DNA of 64,000 bases, from contig NZ_JASAOI010000010.1 in assembly GCF_029953285.1 (NCBI RefSeq), positions 124,001-188,000 of the forward strand, written 5' to 3'. This document shows, in pieces, positions 34,594 through 43,461 of the stretch. The notes beneath the pieces were generated by a model that saw only the letters and a program-made list of their open reading frames with translations, had not been told where the DNA came from and did not search any database. Position numbers and translations under genes: made by a program. The stretch's first letter is position 1. Every line of letters begins with the position of its first letter. This DNA is from Yinghuangia seranimata. GTDB lineage: Bacteria > Actinomycetota > Actinomycetes > Streptomycetales > Streptomycetaceae.

Positions 34594-36344
34594 GGTGCCT
34601 CCTCCGGCGGGACTGCGGGTGCGGAGTCGTCCTCGGCCGGTGCCGCGAAGCGGGCGCGCAGCTCGGCCTTGGCCACCTTGCCGACCGGGTTGCGCGGCAA
34701 CGCGTCGACGGTTTCCAGGCGTTCGGGCAGCTTGTAGGTCGCGATCCCGATCTCGCGCAGATAGCCGACGAGGCCGGCGAGGTCGGGCGGGTCCGCGCCC
34801 GGTGCCGGGACGACGACGGCACAGGCGCGTTCGCCGAGCACCGGGTCGGGGACGCCGACGACGGCGCACTCGGCGACGCCGGGGTGTCCGGCGAGGTGGC
34901 CTTCGAGTTCGGCCGCGGAGATGTTCATGCCGCCGCGCACCACGATGTCCTTGGCCCGGTCGACATAGCGCAGGTAGCGCGGGTCCCCCGCGGCGTCGGC
35001 GGCGTACGCGAACAGGTCGCCGGTGCGGAACCAGCCGTCGTCGTCGAACGCTTCGGCGAACGCGTCCGGTCGGCCCGGCACCGGCAGGTAGCCGGAGAAC
35101 ACGCCGGGCCCCTTGATGCGCAGTTCCCCCGGCGTGTCCGGCGCGGTGACCTCGGCTCCGGTGGCGAGGTCGACCAGGCGTGTGCGCATGCCGTGCGAGG
35201 CCCGGTTGCGCCACGTGTGCGTCGGGGATCCGAAGCGTGGGAAGTAGTGCGCACGGTCGCGGTGTCCGGGCACCGTCACGGGCCCGGCGACCAGGCTGGC
35301 GCCCTCGTTGGAGCCGAAGAAGTTGAGGACCTCGATGCCGAACCGGTCGGCCCAGCCGACGGTCATCGCCTCGGTGAGCGGTGCCGATCCGGAGCCGACG
35401 ACGCGCAGCGTGCCGAGGGCGCCCTCGGGCAGGGCAGGGTGCGCGAGCACCGTCGACAGCAGCGCGGGTGGCACGACGGTGTACGTCACGCGCTCCTTGG
35501 CGATCTGCTCGAAGAACACCCCGGCGTCGAACGGGTGGTGCTGGACGAGCGTCGCGCCGGTCATCAGCCACGGCACGAACATGCCGCCGATGCCTGCCAT
35601 GTTGACCATGGGGAACGGATTGAGCAGCACGTCGTCGCCGGTCAGCCCGGCCTCGTCGACGCTGCCGAGCGCCATCGGCGACCAGTCGTCGGGACAGCGC
35701 GGCACGCCTTTGGGGGTCGCCTCGGTGCCGGACGTCCAGCAGACCGTGACGCACTCCCCCGGGTCTGCGGTGAACCGGCTGATGTGCCGGGCGAGTTCGT
35801 CCGGACCGACGGCGTCCCCGCGGTCGAGCGACGCGACGCCGTCGGGCAGGTCGCGGGCGGGGCCGAACGCCAAGACCGTGACCTCGTCTCCGTAGACCTC
35901 CCGCGCGGCGGCGGCCGCAGCGCGCTTGCCGACACGTGTCGCCGTGACGAACGCCGAAAGCCCGGCGACCGCACCGAGCGTGCCCAGTTCGTGTTCGCGG
36001 TGCTGCACCGGGAACGGCGCGACCGCGCCGCCAAGCCGGTGCACCGCCAGGTACACGGCCGCCAGTTCGGCGCTGTTGGGCAGCTGGACGCCGACGACGG
36101 TGCCGCGCCCGACCCCGTGCGCGAGCAGACGGCACGCCAGGTCGTCGACGTACGCGTCCAGTTCGGCCCACGTCAGGCGCAGCGCCTCCGCGTCGAGGTG
36201 GGCGGCCTTGTCCGGCGGGTCCACGAGGGCCACGGCGTCCGGGCGTTCGGCCGTCCGGTCGCGGAACAGGCGGTCCCACGTCGGGACGCCCCACCATCCG
36301 GCCGCGCGGAACTCGGCGACCCGTACGGGCGGATGCAGCCTCAC
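34590..36344 (-). CDS. Acyl-CoA synthetase (AMP-forming)
   Basis: A 584-residue ANL-superfamily ligase. Core motifs are VCWTSGTEATPKGVPR (P-loop-like A3), NFFGSNEGA (A5), GWFRTGDLF (A7), YVDRAKDIVVRGGMNISAAELE (A8) and NPVGKVAKAEL with the catalytic Lys (A10), so it should be active. It would activate a carboxylic acid, possibly derived from oxygenase cleavage products. The GTG at 36344 overlaps the oxygenase stop (GTGA), giving translational coupling. The substrate cannot be deduced. Confidence 0.9.
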   Translation of the reverse strand: MRLHPPVRVAEFRAAGWWGVPTWDRLFRDRTAERPDAVALVDPPDKAAHLDAEALRLTWAELDAYVDDLACRLLAHGVGRGTVVGVQLPNSAELAAVYLAVHRLGGAVAPFPVQHREHELGTLGAVAGLSAFVTATRVGKRAAAAAAREVYGDEVTVLAFGPARDLPDGVASLDRGDAVGPDELARHISRFTADPGECVTVCWTSGTEATPKGVPRCPDDWSPMALGSVDEAGLTGDDVLLNPFPMVNMAGIGGMFVPWLMTGATLVQHHPFDAGVFFEQIAKERVTYTVVPPALLSTVLAHPALPEGALGTLRVVGSGSAPLTEAMTVGWADRFGIEVLNFFGSNEGASLVAGPVTVPGHRDRAHYFPRFGSPTHTWRNRASHGMRTRLVDLATGAEVTAPDTPGELRIKGPGVFSGYLPVPGRPDAFAEAFDDDGWFRTGDLFAYAADAAGDPRYLRYVDRAKDIVVRGGMNISAAELEGHLAGHPGVAECAVVGVPDPVLGERACAVVVPAPGADPPDLAGLVGYLREIGIATYKLPERLETVDALPRNPVGKVAKAELRARFAAPAEDDSAPAVPPEEAP

Positions 36345-37804
36345 CGGGCGGCCCCGTCCAGCTGGTCGGCGCGCACCCAGCACGAGTGGAAGCCGGTCGG
36401 CACGCGCTGCGGCAGCAGGATCCGGCACACCGGTCCGGCGGCCAGGTCGGCGGCGTCCAGGACCACGACTTCGGAGCGGCCCTCGCGTTCGTCGGTCACG
36501 AAGGACACCAGGTAGCCGTCGTCCTCCTCGGTCCCGCCGTCACGCGGCGCGAACGGCGCCTCGGAGCCCCACCGGCCCGGGCCGAACCTGTGGTCCTGGC
36601 GCTCGCCGGTGTGCAGGTCGTACCGGACCAGGCCGTCGAACAGCAGCGTGTCCTCGGGGGCGATGTGCACGGCGTACCCGAACCGGTTGCGCCGCCCGAC
36701 CACGCGCGAGTCGACCATCGGGAACTCGGTGTTGTCGTCGTCGCGCGGCCCCTCGGTGGTGCGGCCGGTGCGCAGGTCGAAGCGGTAGCGCCACAGTTGG
36801 GCGTCGAGCCGCAGGTAGGCGAGCATGCGCGCGAGCGGGTGGCGGATGCGCGGCTGGTGCTGCGGGTCCTTGACCCGGCACACGTCCATGACGATCTCGT
36901 CGCCCTCTTCCCACGCGTTGACGACGTGGTAGATGTAGCCGGGCGCGGCCTCGAACCAGCGCACCGACGCGCTGTCCCCGCGGCGCGGCAGCACGGCGAA
37001 GCGCGACGGGAGTTCGCGTTCGAAGTGGATCCGGTAGCGGCCCTGGAGGCGCGCCTCCTGGTCCTGGATCAGCGGCAGGTCCATGAGGACCACGTGGTTC
37101 TCGGTGATCGCCATGTCGTGCGGCAGCCGCGGCCCGGGCAGGCCGATGTCCGCGGTGTGCGCGACCTTGCCGTCCGGGCCGACGACGCCGTAGCGCAGGT
37201 AAGGCGGTTCGGGCCCGTAGTCGAACCAGAACAGCTCGCCGGTGGCCTCGTCGACCTTCGGGTGTGCCATGAAGTCGCCGGTGAGCGTGCCGAGGAAGGT
37301 CTCGGCGCCGAGCGTCTCCAGCGACAGCGGGTCCATCGTCGTCGGCGACCCGCACAGGTACCAGGTCGACAGGATCCGGCCGTTGAAGAAGATGACGTCG
37401 GTGTTCGCGGAGTCCTTGATGCCGAGCCCGTGGCCGTTGCCGAACGGGTTGCCCTTCGGGTCCTCCATGACACCGGTCCACAGCGCCTGCCCGGCGGCGT
37501 CCTCGGCGGCGAACGCGGCCGTGCGCACCCAGCGGTTGGCGTAGCGCGCGCGGCCGTTCTCGAAGTGCACGCCGTGCACCATGCCGTCGCCGTCGAACCA
37601 GTGGTAGCGGCCCTGCGCGGGGAACCTCCGGTTCGGCCCGTTGCGCAGGTAGACGCCGTTGAGATCCCTCGGGATCTCACCGATCACTTCCAAATCGTCA
37701 GCTGAGATCTCGGTATCCACCGGGGCGTACACACCCAGCAGATAGGGGTTCTCCTCGCCCTCGAGGGGTCCCGAAGTGCGCGTATCGTTCCGGGTTTCCG
37801 TCAT
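36341..37804 (-). CDS. Carotenoid-cleavage oxygenase family protein
   Basis: A 487-residue RPE65/CCD/lignostilbene dioxygenase-family protein. The four iron-binding histidines are visible at His181 (FMAHPKVD), His229 (LPHDMAIT), His293 (IYHVVNAWEEG) and His473 (GFHSCWV). NGVYLRNGPN and HWFDGDGMVHGVHF are N-terminal family blocks. Such enzymes split a conjugated double bond of a carotenoid, apocarotenoid or stilbene. The ATG at 37804 has GGAGG five bases upstream. It leads a four-gene coupled operon and is divergent from the tandem HxlR regulator. Confidence 0.92.
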   Translation of the reverse strand: MTETRNDTRTSGPLEGEENPYLLGVYAPVDTEISADDLEVIGEIPRDLNGVYLRNGPNRRFPAQGRYHWFDGDGMVHGVHFENGRARYANRWVRTAAFAAEDAAGQALWTGVMEDPKGNPFGNGHGLGIKDSANTDVIFFNGRILSTWYLCGSPTTMDPLSLETLGAETFLGTLTGDFMAHPKVDEATGELFWFDYGPEPPYLRYGVVGPDGKVAHTADIGLPGPRLPHDMAITENHVVLMDLPLIQDQEARLQGRYRIHFERELPSRFAVLPRRGDSASVRWFEAAPGYIYHVVNAWEEGDEIVMDVCRVKDPQHQPRIRHPLARMLAYLRLDAQLWRYRFDLRTGRTTEGPRDDDNTEFPMVDSRVVGRRNRFGYAVHIAPEDTLLFDGLVRYDLHTGERQDHRFGPGRWGSEAPFAPRDGGTEEDDGYLVSFVTDEREGRSEVVVLDAADLAAGPVCRILLPQRVPTGFHSCWVRADQLDGAAR

Positions 37805-37904
37805 TTCCGCCTCCGCCGAGCGGTCGCACTCGTTCGGTGTTCCGGGTGGTACGACGTTCCTGAAGCGGTCGCGACGGTACTCCTGGCTGCGCAATACTTC
37901 CAGA

Positions 37905-38828
37905 GTGAAAGCGACAGCCGCGAACCGGCACACCTCACTCGGGCACGGCCTGCTGGTGCTCGGCGACCTGTGGAACCTGCTGCTCGTCCGCGGTCTGCTC
38001 ACCGCCGGACCCGGCCGATTCCTCGACCTCAAGCAGCGCCTCGGGATCTCCGATCCCGTGCTGGTGCGCCGGCTGCGCGACCTCGCCGACGACGGCCTGG
38101 TCCGCGCCGGGGAGCGCGCCGAGTACACCGCGACCGAGGCGGCACTGGCGGCATGGCCCGCGTTCGTCGCCCTGCACGCGTGGGACCGGCGCTGGGCGCC
38201 CGGCTCACCGCTGCGGCTGCGCACCCCGCTGGTGCACGACGCGTGCGGGCACCGCACCGACCCGGTCTTCGGGTGCGGCGCGTGCGGCGCGATCGGTCTG
38301 AGCGCGCGCGACACGACCGCCGAGGTCGACCCCGACGTGCCGTTCGCCGCGACCAACCCGCGTCGCCGCTACCACCGTTCGGCGAGCGCGGGACCGGCGG
38401 CGGGCGACGCCGACCCGGCGGGCCCGGTCGCGTCGGCCGCGGTCCTCGCCGACCGCACGTCGACGGCGCTGCTGGCCGCCGCGTTCCTCGGGCACCGCCG
38501 CTTCGGCGACTTCCAGACCGCGCTGCACGACACCGCCCCGCACACCCTCACCAGCCGCCTCGCGCTGCTGACCGAGCAGGGCATCCTCGCCAAGGAGCCG
38601 CTGCGCGCGGGCGGCCGCCGGCACGGCTACCGGCTCACCCCGAAGGGCCACGACTTCTTCCCGACGTTCGCGTGCCTGATCGCCTGGTCCGGGGCGTGGT
38701 TCACCAGCGACGGCCGCGCAGGCGTCCGCATCACCCACCGCGCGTGCGGCGCCGAGCTGGTCCCGCGGTGGACGTGCAACGCGTGCAACGCCCCGCTCAC
38801 CCGCGCGGCGCTCAGCGGGTCGGCCTGA
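37905..38828 (+). CDS. Tandem HxlR winged-helix regulator with two zinc-ribbon-like modules
   Basis: A 307-residue regulator in which the same module appears twice. Module 1 has a winged helix (LGDLWNLLLVRGLLTAGPGRF, DLKQRLGISDPVLVRRL; residues about 15-75) and then H111-x2-C114 with C124-x2-C127. Module 2 has a winged helix (LLAAAFLGHRRFGDFQTAL, TLTSRLALL; about 182-265) and H278-x2-C281 with C291-x2-C294. The GTG at 37905 is favoured since the longer frame crosses the divergent promoter; there is no strong ribosome-binding site. The gene is 100 bases from the divergent oxygenase operon, its likely target. Confidence 0.85.
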   Translation: MKATAANRHTSLGHGLLVLGDLWNLLLVRGLLTAGPGRFLDLKQRLGISDPVLVRRLRDLADDGLVRAGERAEYTATEAALAAWPAFVALHAWDRRWAPGSPLRLRTPLVHDACGHRTDPVFGCGACGAIGLSARDTTAEVDPDVPFAATNPRRRYHRSASAGPAAGDADPAGPVASAAVLADRTSTALLAAAFLGHRRFGDFQTALHDTAPHTLTSRLALLTEQGILAKEPLRAGGRRHGYRLTPKGHDFFPTFACLIAWSGAWFTSDGRAGVRITHRACGAELVPRWTCNACNAPLTRAALSGSA

Positions 38829-38835
38829 AAACGCC

Positions 38836-38870
38836 GGCGCCCGGCCCCGCGGTGTGCGGGGCCGGGCGCC
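38836..38870. terminator. Bidirectional hairpin between the HxlR gene and serS
   Basis: GGCGCCCGGCCCCGC (38836-38850) and GCGGGGCCGGGCGCC (38856-38870) pair perfectly over 15 bases with a 5-base loop. The hairpin lies between two convergent stops. Confidence 0.75.
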
Positions 38871-38885
38871 GAACAGGTCGTACCG

Positions 38886-40172
38886 TCAGGCGCCGGGCGC
38901 CTTCAGGATCTCCGCGCCGACCCACTTGCGCAGCGGCTCCGGGACGACGACCGAGCCGTCCGCCTGCTGGTGCTGCTCGAGGATCGCGGGCAGCAGCCGG
39001 CTGGTGGCCAGGCCGGAGGCGTTGAGCGTGTGGACGAACGCCGACTTGCCGTCCGCCGGGCGGTACCGGATGTTGCCGCGCCGGGCCTGGTAGTCGCGGG
39101 AGTTGGAGACCGAAGAGACCTCGATGTACGAGTCGAGGCTGGGCAGCCACACCTCGATGTCGTACGTGCGCGCCATCGCCGGGCTGGTGTCGCCCGCCGC
39201 CAGCTTGCTCACCCGGTAGTGCAGGCCGAGGGCCGCGACCAGCGCCTCCGCCTTGCCGATCAGCTCCTCGTGCGCGGCCGCGGAGTCCTCCGGCCGGGTG
39301 AACTGGAACATCTCGACCTTGTTGAACTGGTGGCCGCGCAGCGTGCCGCGGTCGGACGCGCGGTAGCTGCCGATCTCGCGGCGGTAGCACGGCGAGTACG
39401 CGAAGTACTTGCGCGGCAGCTCGGCCTCGGGCAGCGTCTCGTCGCGGTGCAGGTTGACCAGCGCGGTCTCGGAGGTCGGCAGCAGGAACTTCGCCGGCCG
39501 GCCGTCCTCGCCCTGCTCGATGACGAAGACCTCGTCGGCGAACTTCGGGAACTGACCCGCGGTGTAGCCCGCCTCGTAGGTCAGGATGTGCGGCGGCAGG
39601 ACGAATTCGTAGCCGTCCTTGCGGTGCTCCTCGACAAAGAAGTTGAGCAGCGACCATTCGAGCATCGCGCCGTTTCCGCTGTACACCCACAAACCGGAGC
39701 CGCCGAGCTTGGCGCCGCGCTTGTAATCGATCAGGCCGAGCCCGCTCGCCAAATCGACATGGTCCTTGGCGGTGAATTCGAATTCCGGCTTGGATCCGCT
39801 TTCGCGGACCACCGCGTTGTTCTCCTTGCCGCCCGCGACGACATCGTCGTCCGGCAGGTTGGGCAGCGCGTCGAGGAACCGCTGACGGGCCTCCTCGACC
39901 TCGCCGAGCCGCGCCTCGAGCTCGGCGAGCCTGGTCCCGACGGCCTTCGCCTGCTCGCGCAGCGCCTCGACGTCGCCGCCTTCGCGCGCGGCCTTGGCGA
40001 CCTCGCCCGACAGCTTCTTCCGCTCGGCGCGCAGCTGCTCCGACTCGGTCCGCGACCGGCGGAACTCCTCGTCCATCGCCAGGAATTCCGACAGATCGAC
40101 GTGGACCCCGCGCTTCGCCAAAGCCAGGCGGACGCGCTCGGAATCCTCGCGAATAGCGGCGGCATCTAGCAT
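38886..40172 (-). CDS. serS: Seryl-tRNA synthetase
   Basis: A 428-residue class II synthetase charging tRNA-Ser. The N-terminal long helical hairpin spans residues about 30-100 (RTESEQLRAERKKLSGEVAKAARE and following). Motif 2 lies in the segment beginning SPCYRREIGSY, and motif 3 is ASGLATSRLLPAILEQHQ. The ATG at 40172 begins MLDAAAIREDSERV, the usual synthetase start; an in-frame upstream start adds ten residues. Codons in the first half (39600-40170) are less GC-biased than in neighbouring genes. Whether it is the only serS of the genome or a second copy cannot be seen here. The 210 bases upstream are relatively AT-rich and probably hold the promoter. Confidence 0.9.
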   Translation of the reverse strand: MLDAAAIREDSERVRLALAKRGVHVDLSEFLAMDEEFRRSRTESEQLRAERKKLSGEVAKAAREGGDVEALREQAKAVGTRLAELEARLGEVEEARQRFLDALPNLPDDDVVAGGKENNAVVRESGSKPEFEFTAKDHVDLASGLGLIDYKRGAKLGGSGLWVYSGNGAMLEWSLLNFFVEEHRKDGYEFVLPPHILTYEAGYTAGQFPKFADEVFVIEQGEDGRPAKFLLPTSETALVNLHRDETLPEAELPRKYFAYSPCYRREIGSYRASDRGTLRGHQFNKVEMFQFTRPEDSAAAHEELIGKAEALVAALGLHYRVSKLAAGDTSPAMARTYDIEVWLPSLDSYIEVSSVSNSRDYQARRGNIRYRPADGKSAFVHTLNASGLATSRLLPAILEQHQQADGSVVVPEPLRKWVGAEILKAPGA

Positions 40173-40383
40173 GGTACTGTCGCGCTCCGTTTCATCGGTC
40201 ACTCGCCTCGGATGGGCTGCCCCACATTCTGTGGTCGCCGGGCCAGGGTATTCCGAGGTTTTTCGGGCCTCGACCGTATTTCTTGAGCGAGCCGACAGAA
40301 CGGAATCATGCTACCATCACCGGCCCCCGCGGAATTGCGGTCGCGGACCGGGTGACCGGTCAGGTGCCGGAGCGGGTGGCCGG

Positions 40384-41790
40384 TCAGTCGCGCGAGGCGG
40401 GCCGCGCGGTGCCGCGCGTGGTGTACATGGCCACCGTCAGGTCGCGGACGAACTCGGTGCGCCCGTCCTCGTCGAGCCGCACCAGCGCGCGCTTGGTGAA
40501 CTGGTCGACCGCCTGCGAGACGGTGTCGACGACGTCGTCCAGCACGGCGGTGCGGGTGGAGGCGTCCAGGCTCGCGATACGGCGGCGCAGCATCGACTCG
40601 GCGACCTGCGGCGCGTAGTCGATGTGCAGCGGCTGGACGGAGAACACCTGCACGCCGGCGGCCGTCATCGCGCCCGCGAGCCGCCGGGTCATCTCCTCGC
40701 CGATGGTGTCGCTGTCCCGCAGCGAGGGGTGGCCGCGCGTGAAGCTGTCGCACGGCAGGCTCGCCGCGACCGAGCTGACCGCCGCCTCGATCTGCTGCCG
40801 CAGGTACTGCTCGTGGTCGCGGACCCCGAAGCGCGCCCTGGCCGAGTCCCGGACCTGCCACACGACCAGCACCATCACCTGCAGCGGGGTGCCCTGGCGG
40901 TCGGTCAGGTCCATGGGGCGGCTGCGCCAGTGCCGCAGCCTCGCGTCGACCTTGCGGCGGCGGGTGAACGGCACCGCCCACACCAGGCCGGTGCGCCGCA
41001 CGGTCCCCTTGTAGCGCCCGAAGCGGCTGAGCACCCGCACGGTTCCGGCCTGCACGACCATGACGCCGAGCAGCAGCACCACGCCGACCACGGCCGCGAC
41101 GGCGCCGACCGTGAAGACCGTCGTGGACGAGGCGTCCAGCAGCGGGCTCTTCCGCACGCTCGCGGGCAGGCTCGAGTCGACGGCTCCGGTCGCGGCGAGC
41201 GTCCAGGCTCCGGCGCAGACGGCCGCGGTGAGCGCGGGGCCGGCCAGCCAGCCGGGCAGGGTGAGCGCGTTGCGTTCGCGCAAGTCCTGGTCGGCGCGCG
41301 GGAATCGGGCGCGCACGACGGTCGCGGACAGGCCCTCGTGGGCGTCGGTGGTCTCGGCGGGGTACGCCGATTCCGGGGCGGTGTTGGGGGTGGCCTGTGT
41401 CGCCATGTGCGTGCCTCGTTCCCGCGGTCCGGCCGCGTGCGCGGCGGGGGCGGCCGAGCCGAGGCCGGCCGCGCTGAGCGCGCGTACCTCGGCGGTGTCC
41501 AGGATGCGTCCGTCGAGTGCGGTGTCCCCGTACGCCGTCTGTGCTGTGTGTCCTGCGTGTTCGGTGGGTGCGGTGTGTTCGGTGCGTGTCGGGTGGTCCG
41601 GGTGTGCCGTTCGCGGACGCCGGGTGTCCGGGTACCCGCGTTCGGCGCCGGCTATGTCGGGAACACCCGGCCGGGGGGCGCCGTCCCAGACGACGACCAC
41701 GCGCGCGGCACCGCCCGGCCGCCGGCGCGCACCGCCCGGGCCGGCCCCGTCCGGCGCACCGGTGCCCCCGGCCGCGTCATCACGTGTCAC
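40384..41790 (-). CDS. SPFH/band 7 membrane protein with long disordered N-terminus
   Basis: A 468-residue protein. Residues 1-128 are Pro/Thr/His/Ala-rich and probably disordered (for example HPDHPTRTEHTAPTEHAGHT). Two membrane spans follow (ALTAAVCAGAWTLAATGAV and TTVFTVGAVAAVVGVVLLLGVMVVQ). An SPFH domain comes next, with TVRVLSRFGRYKGTVRRTGL, WAVPFTRRRKVDARLRHW and LQVMVLVVWQV. The start is the GTG at 41790, supported by ATGAGGAG five bases upstream; an internal ATG at 41406 with GAGG could also be used. Such proteins organise membrane domains. Confidence 0.85.
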   Translation of the reverse strand: MTRDDAAGGTGAPDGAGPGGARRRPGGAARVVVVWDGAPRPGVPDIAGAERGYPDTRRPRTAHPDHPTRTEHTAPTEHAGHTAQTAYGDTALDGRILDTAEVRALSAAGLGSAAPAAHAAGPRERGTHMATQATPNTAPESAYPAETTDAHEGLSATVVRARFPRADQDLRERNALTLPGWLAGPALTAAVCAGAWTLAATGAVDSSLPASVRKSPLLDASSTTVFTVGAVAAVVGVVLLLGVMVVQAGTVRVLSRFGRYKGTVRRTGLVWAVPFTRRRKVDARLRHWRSRPMDLTDRQGTPLQVMVLVVWQVRDSARARFGVRDHEQYLRQQIEAAVSSVAASLPCDSFTRGHPSLRDSDTIGEEMTRRLAGAMTAAGVQVFSVQPLHIDYAPQVAESMLRRRIASLDASTRTAVLDDVVDTVSQAVDQFTKRALVRLDEDGRTEFVRDLTVAMYTTRGTARPASRD

Positions 41791-41834
41791 GTGTGCTCCT
41801 CATCCCGCTCGCCGTGAGCCGTGCCCGGTGCGCG

Positions 41835-43241
41835 TCAGCGCATCAGCAGCGCCCACGTGTCCTTGCCCGGGATCCCGTCCGCCTCCGAGCCCGTCCACCC
41901 CTGGTCGCGCTGGAACGCCGCGGTCGCGTTCCGGTCCGCGTCGCCCCATGTCGGGCCGGGGCCTTCGCTGTAGTAGCCGCCGTAGCCCTTGCCGACGAGC
42001 GCCTGCCCGAGCTGGGTGATGTACGCGTTCGACTGCCCGGGGCCGAAGTACTGCGCGCCCGGGAACGCGTTGCCCGTGCGCGGGGTCGTCGTGCCGCCGC
42101 CGCTCGAGCCGCCGCCCGTTCCGGCCGCGGCGGTGAGCCGGGCCCAGGTGTCCTTGCCCGGGATGCCGTCGGCGTCCGAGCCCGTCCACCCCTGGTCGCG
42201 CTGGAACGCGGCGGTGGCGTTCTGGTCCGCCGAACCCCAGGTCGGGCCGGGCCCCTCGCTGTAGTACCGGCCGTAGCCGGCGGCGACCAGCATGGTGCCG
42301 AGCTGGGTGATGTACGCGTTCGACTTCCCGGGGCCGAAGTACTGCGCGCCCGGGAACACCGCGCCCCTCGGCGTCGTCGTCCCGCCGCCGGTCCCGTCGT
42401 CGACGACGTTCTTGTAGCGGTAGGGCTTGTAGCTGGAGGCGTAGCTGAAGTACGCGTACGGGATCGTGCGGTGCTTGGTGCCTGGCGGGGTCTGCTCGTA
42501 GCCGACGTAGCTGGTGTGCGACCCGTCGACCCACCGGTCGAAGATCACCACGTGCGAACCGCGCACCGGGTCGGCGGAGTTGTGGAAGAGCAGGATGTCG
42601 CCGGGCTTGAGGTCGCTCTTGGTGATCAGCACGGCGTAGTCGTCGAGGTTGCCCGTCCACGCGTTCTCCGACAGGCCCCAGGCCATCGATACGAAGCCGG
42701 AGCAGTCGGTGCGGTAGCCGCCCCGGTACCCGGACTGGCTGTAGGGCACGACGAGGTCGGCCCAGCCCTGCGCGCGGTCGATTATCTGCTGCCGGGTGAC
42801 GGTGGCGAGCCCCGTGCCCAGCCCCGCCGTACCGAGCCCGGGCGTTACGGTCTTGCCGCCGCTGGAACCGCCGAAGCGCAGCGGGCCGGGCTCGCCCTGC
42901 GGCGTCTCCACGTCCCCGTAGGTGTCGTCGAGGGCGTCGACGGCGGAGCCCGCCGCGGTCCCGTCGAACGGCCGCTGCTCCTGGTCGAGCGGCCCGTCGG
43001 ACAGCGGCTGCCGCGGCCCCTGGTCGTCCACGGCGGTGTCGTGGTCGAGCACGCGGGCCGCGGCGGGCGCGACGCCCGCGGCGACGAAGCCGGCGGTGAC
43101 CACGGTGGCGGCGGTACGGCGCGCGCGCCGCGCCGGTCCGCCGCCGTGCCGTTGGGCGAGCGCCTCCTGCCTGCGGGCGGACACGCACGCGAGGCATGTG
43201 CAGGAGGGGTCGGCGATGTCGTCGAATACCGGGGTGTCCAT
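41835..43241 (-). CDS. Secreted cysteine peptidoglycan hydrolase with two binding modules
   Basis: A 468-residue exported protein. A Cys-containing N-terminal patch (DPSCTCLACVSARRQE) precedes a hydrophobic segment (AATVVTAGFVAAGVAPAAA). The catalytic domain (residues about 150-270) has YRTDCSGFVSMAWGL, with the nucleophile Cys, and SHVVIFDRWV with the His, as in NlpC/P60-type amidases. Two near-identical C-terminal modules of about 70 residues follow (FPGAQYFGPG to DGIPGKDTWA), joined by a Gly/Ser/Thr linker, and are probably cell-wall binding. The ATG at 43241 is preferred; a GTG nine codons upstream lacks a ribosome-binding site. Confidence 0.85.
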   Translation of the reverse strand: MDTPVFDDIADPSCTCLACVSARRQEALAQRHGGGPARRARRTAATVVTAGFVAAGVAPAAARVLDHDTAVDDQGPRQPLSDGPLDQEQRPFDGTAAGSAVDALDDTYGDVETPQGEPGPLRFGGSSGGKTVTPGLGTAGLGTGLATVTRQQIIDRAQGWADLVVPYSQSGYRGGYRTDCSGFVSMAWGLSENAWTGNLDDYAVLITKSDLKPGDILLFHNSADPVRGSHVVIFDRWVDGSHTSYVGYEQTPPGTKHRTIPYAYFSYASSYKPYRYKNVVDDGTGGGTTTPRGAVFPGAQYFGPGKSNAYITQLGTMLVAAGYGRYYSEGPGPTWGSADQNATAAFQRDQGWTGSDADGIPGKDTWARLTAAAGTGGGSSGGGTTTPRTGNAFPGAQYFGPGQSNAYITQLGQALVGKGYGGYYSEGPGPTWGDADRNATAAFQRDQGWTGSEADGIPGKDTWALLMR

Positions 43242-43461
43242 GGGCGCCTGCCTCTGCCTCGCGGTCACGGATGATCAAGACGATTGAACACCATTAATCA
43301 CACAAGTCACGCCCATTCGTACCAATTCCGGCAATTCTCGCGAAAGCCTCATAAACCTCGGTTCACTCGTTGGGCTCCACGACCCGGCCCCCGCAACCCT
43401 GGTGACACCCCGTCAGGCACGGCATACTGCGCCCGATGTCACCTGCGGGGAGGGGCACAGC

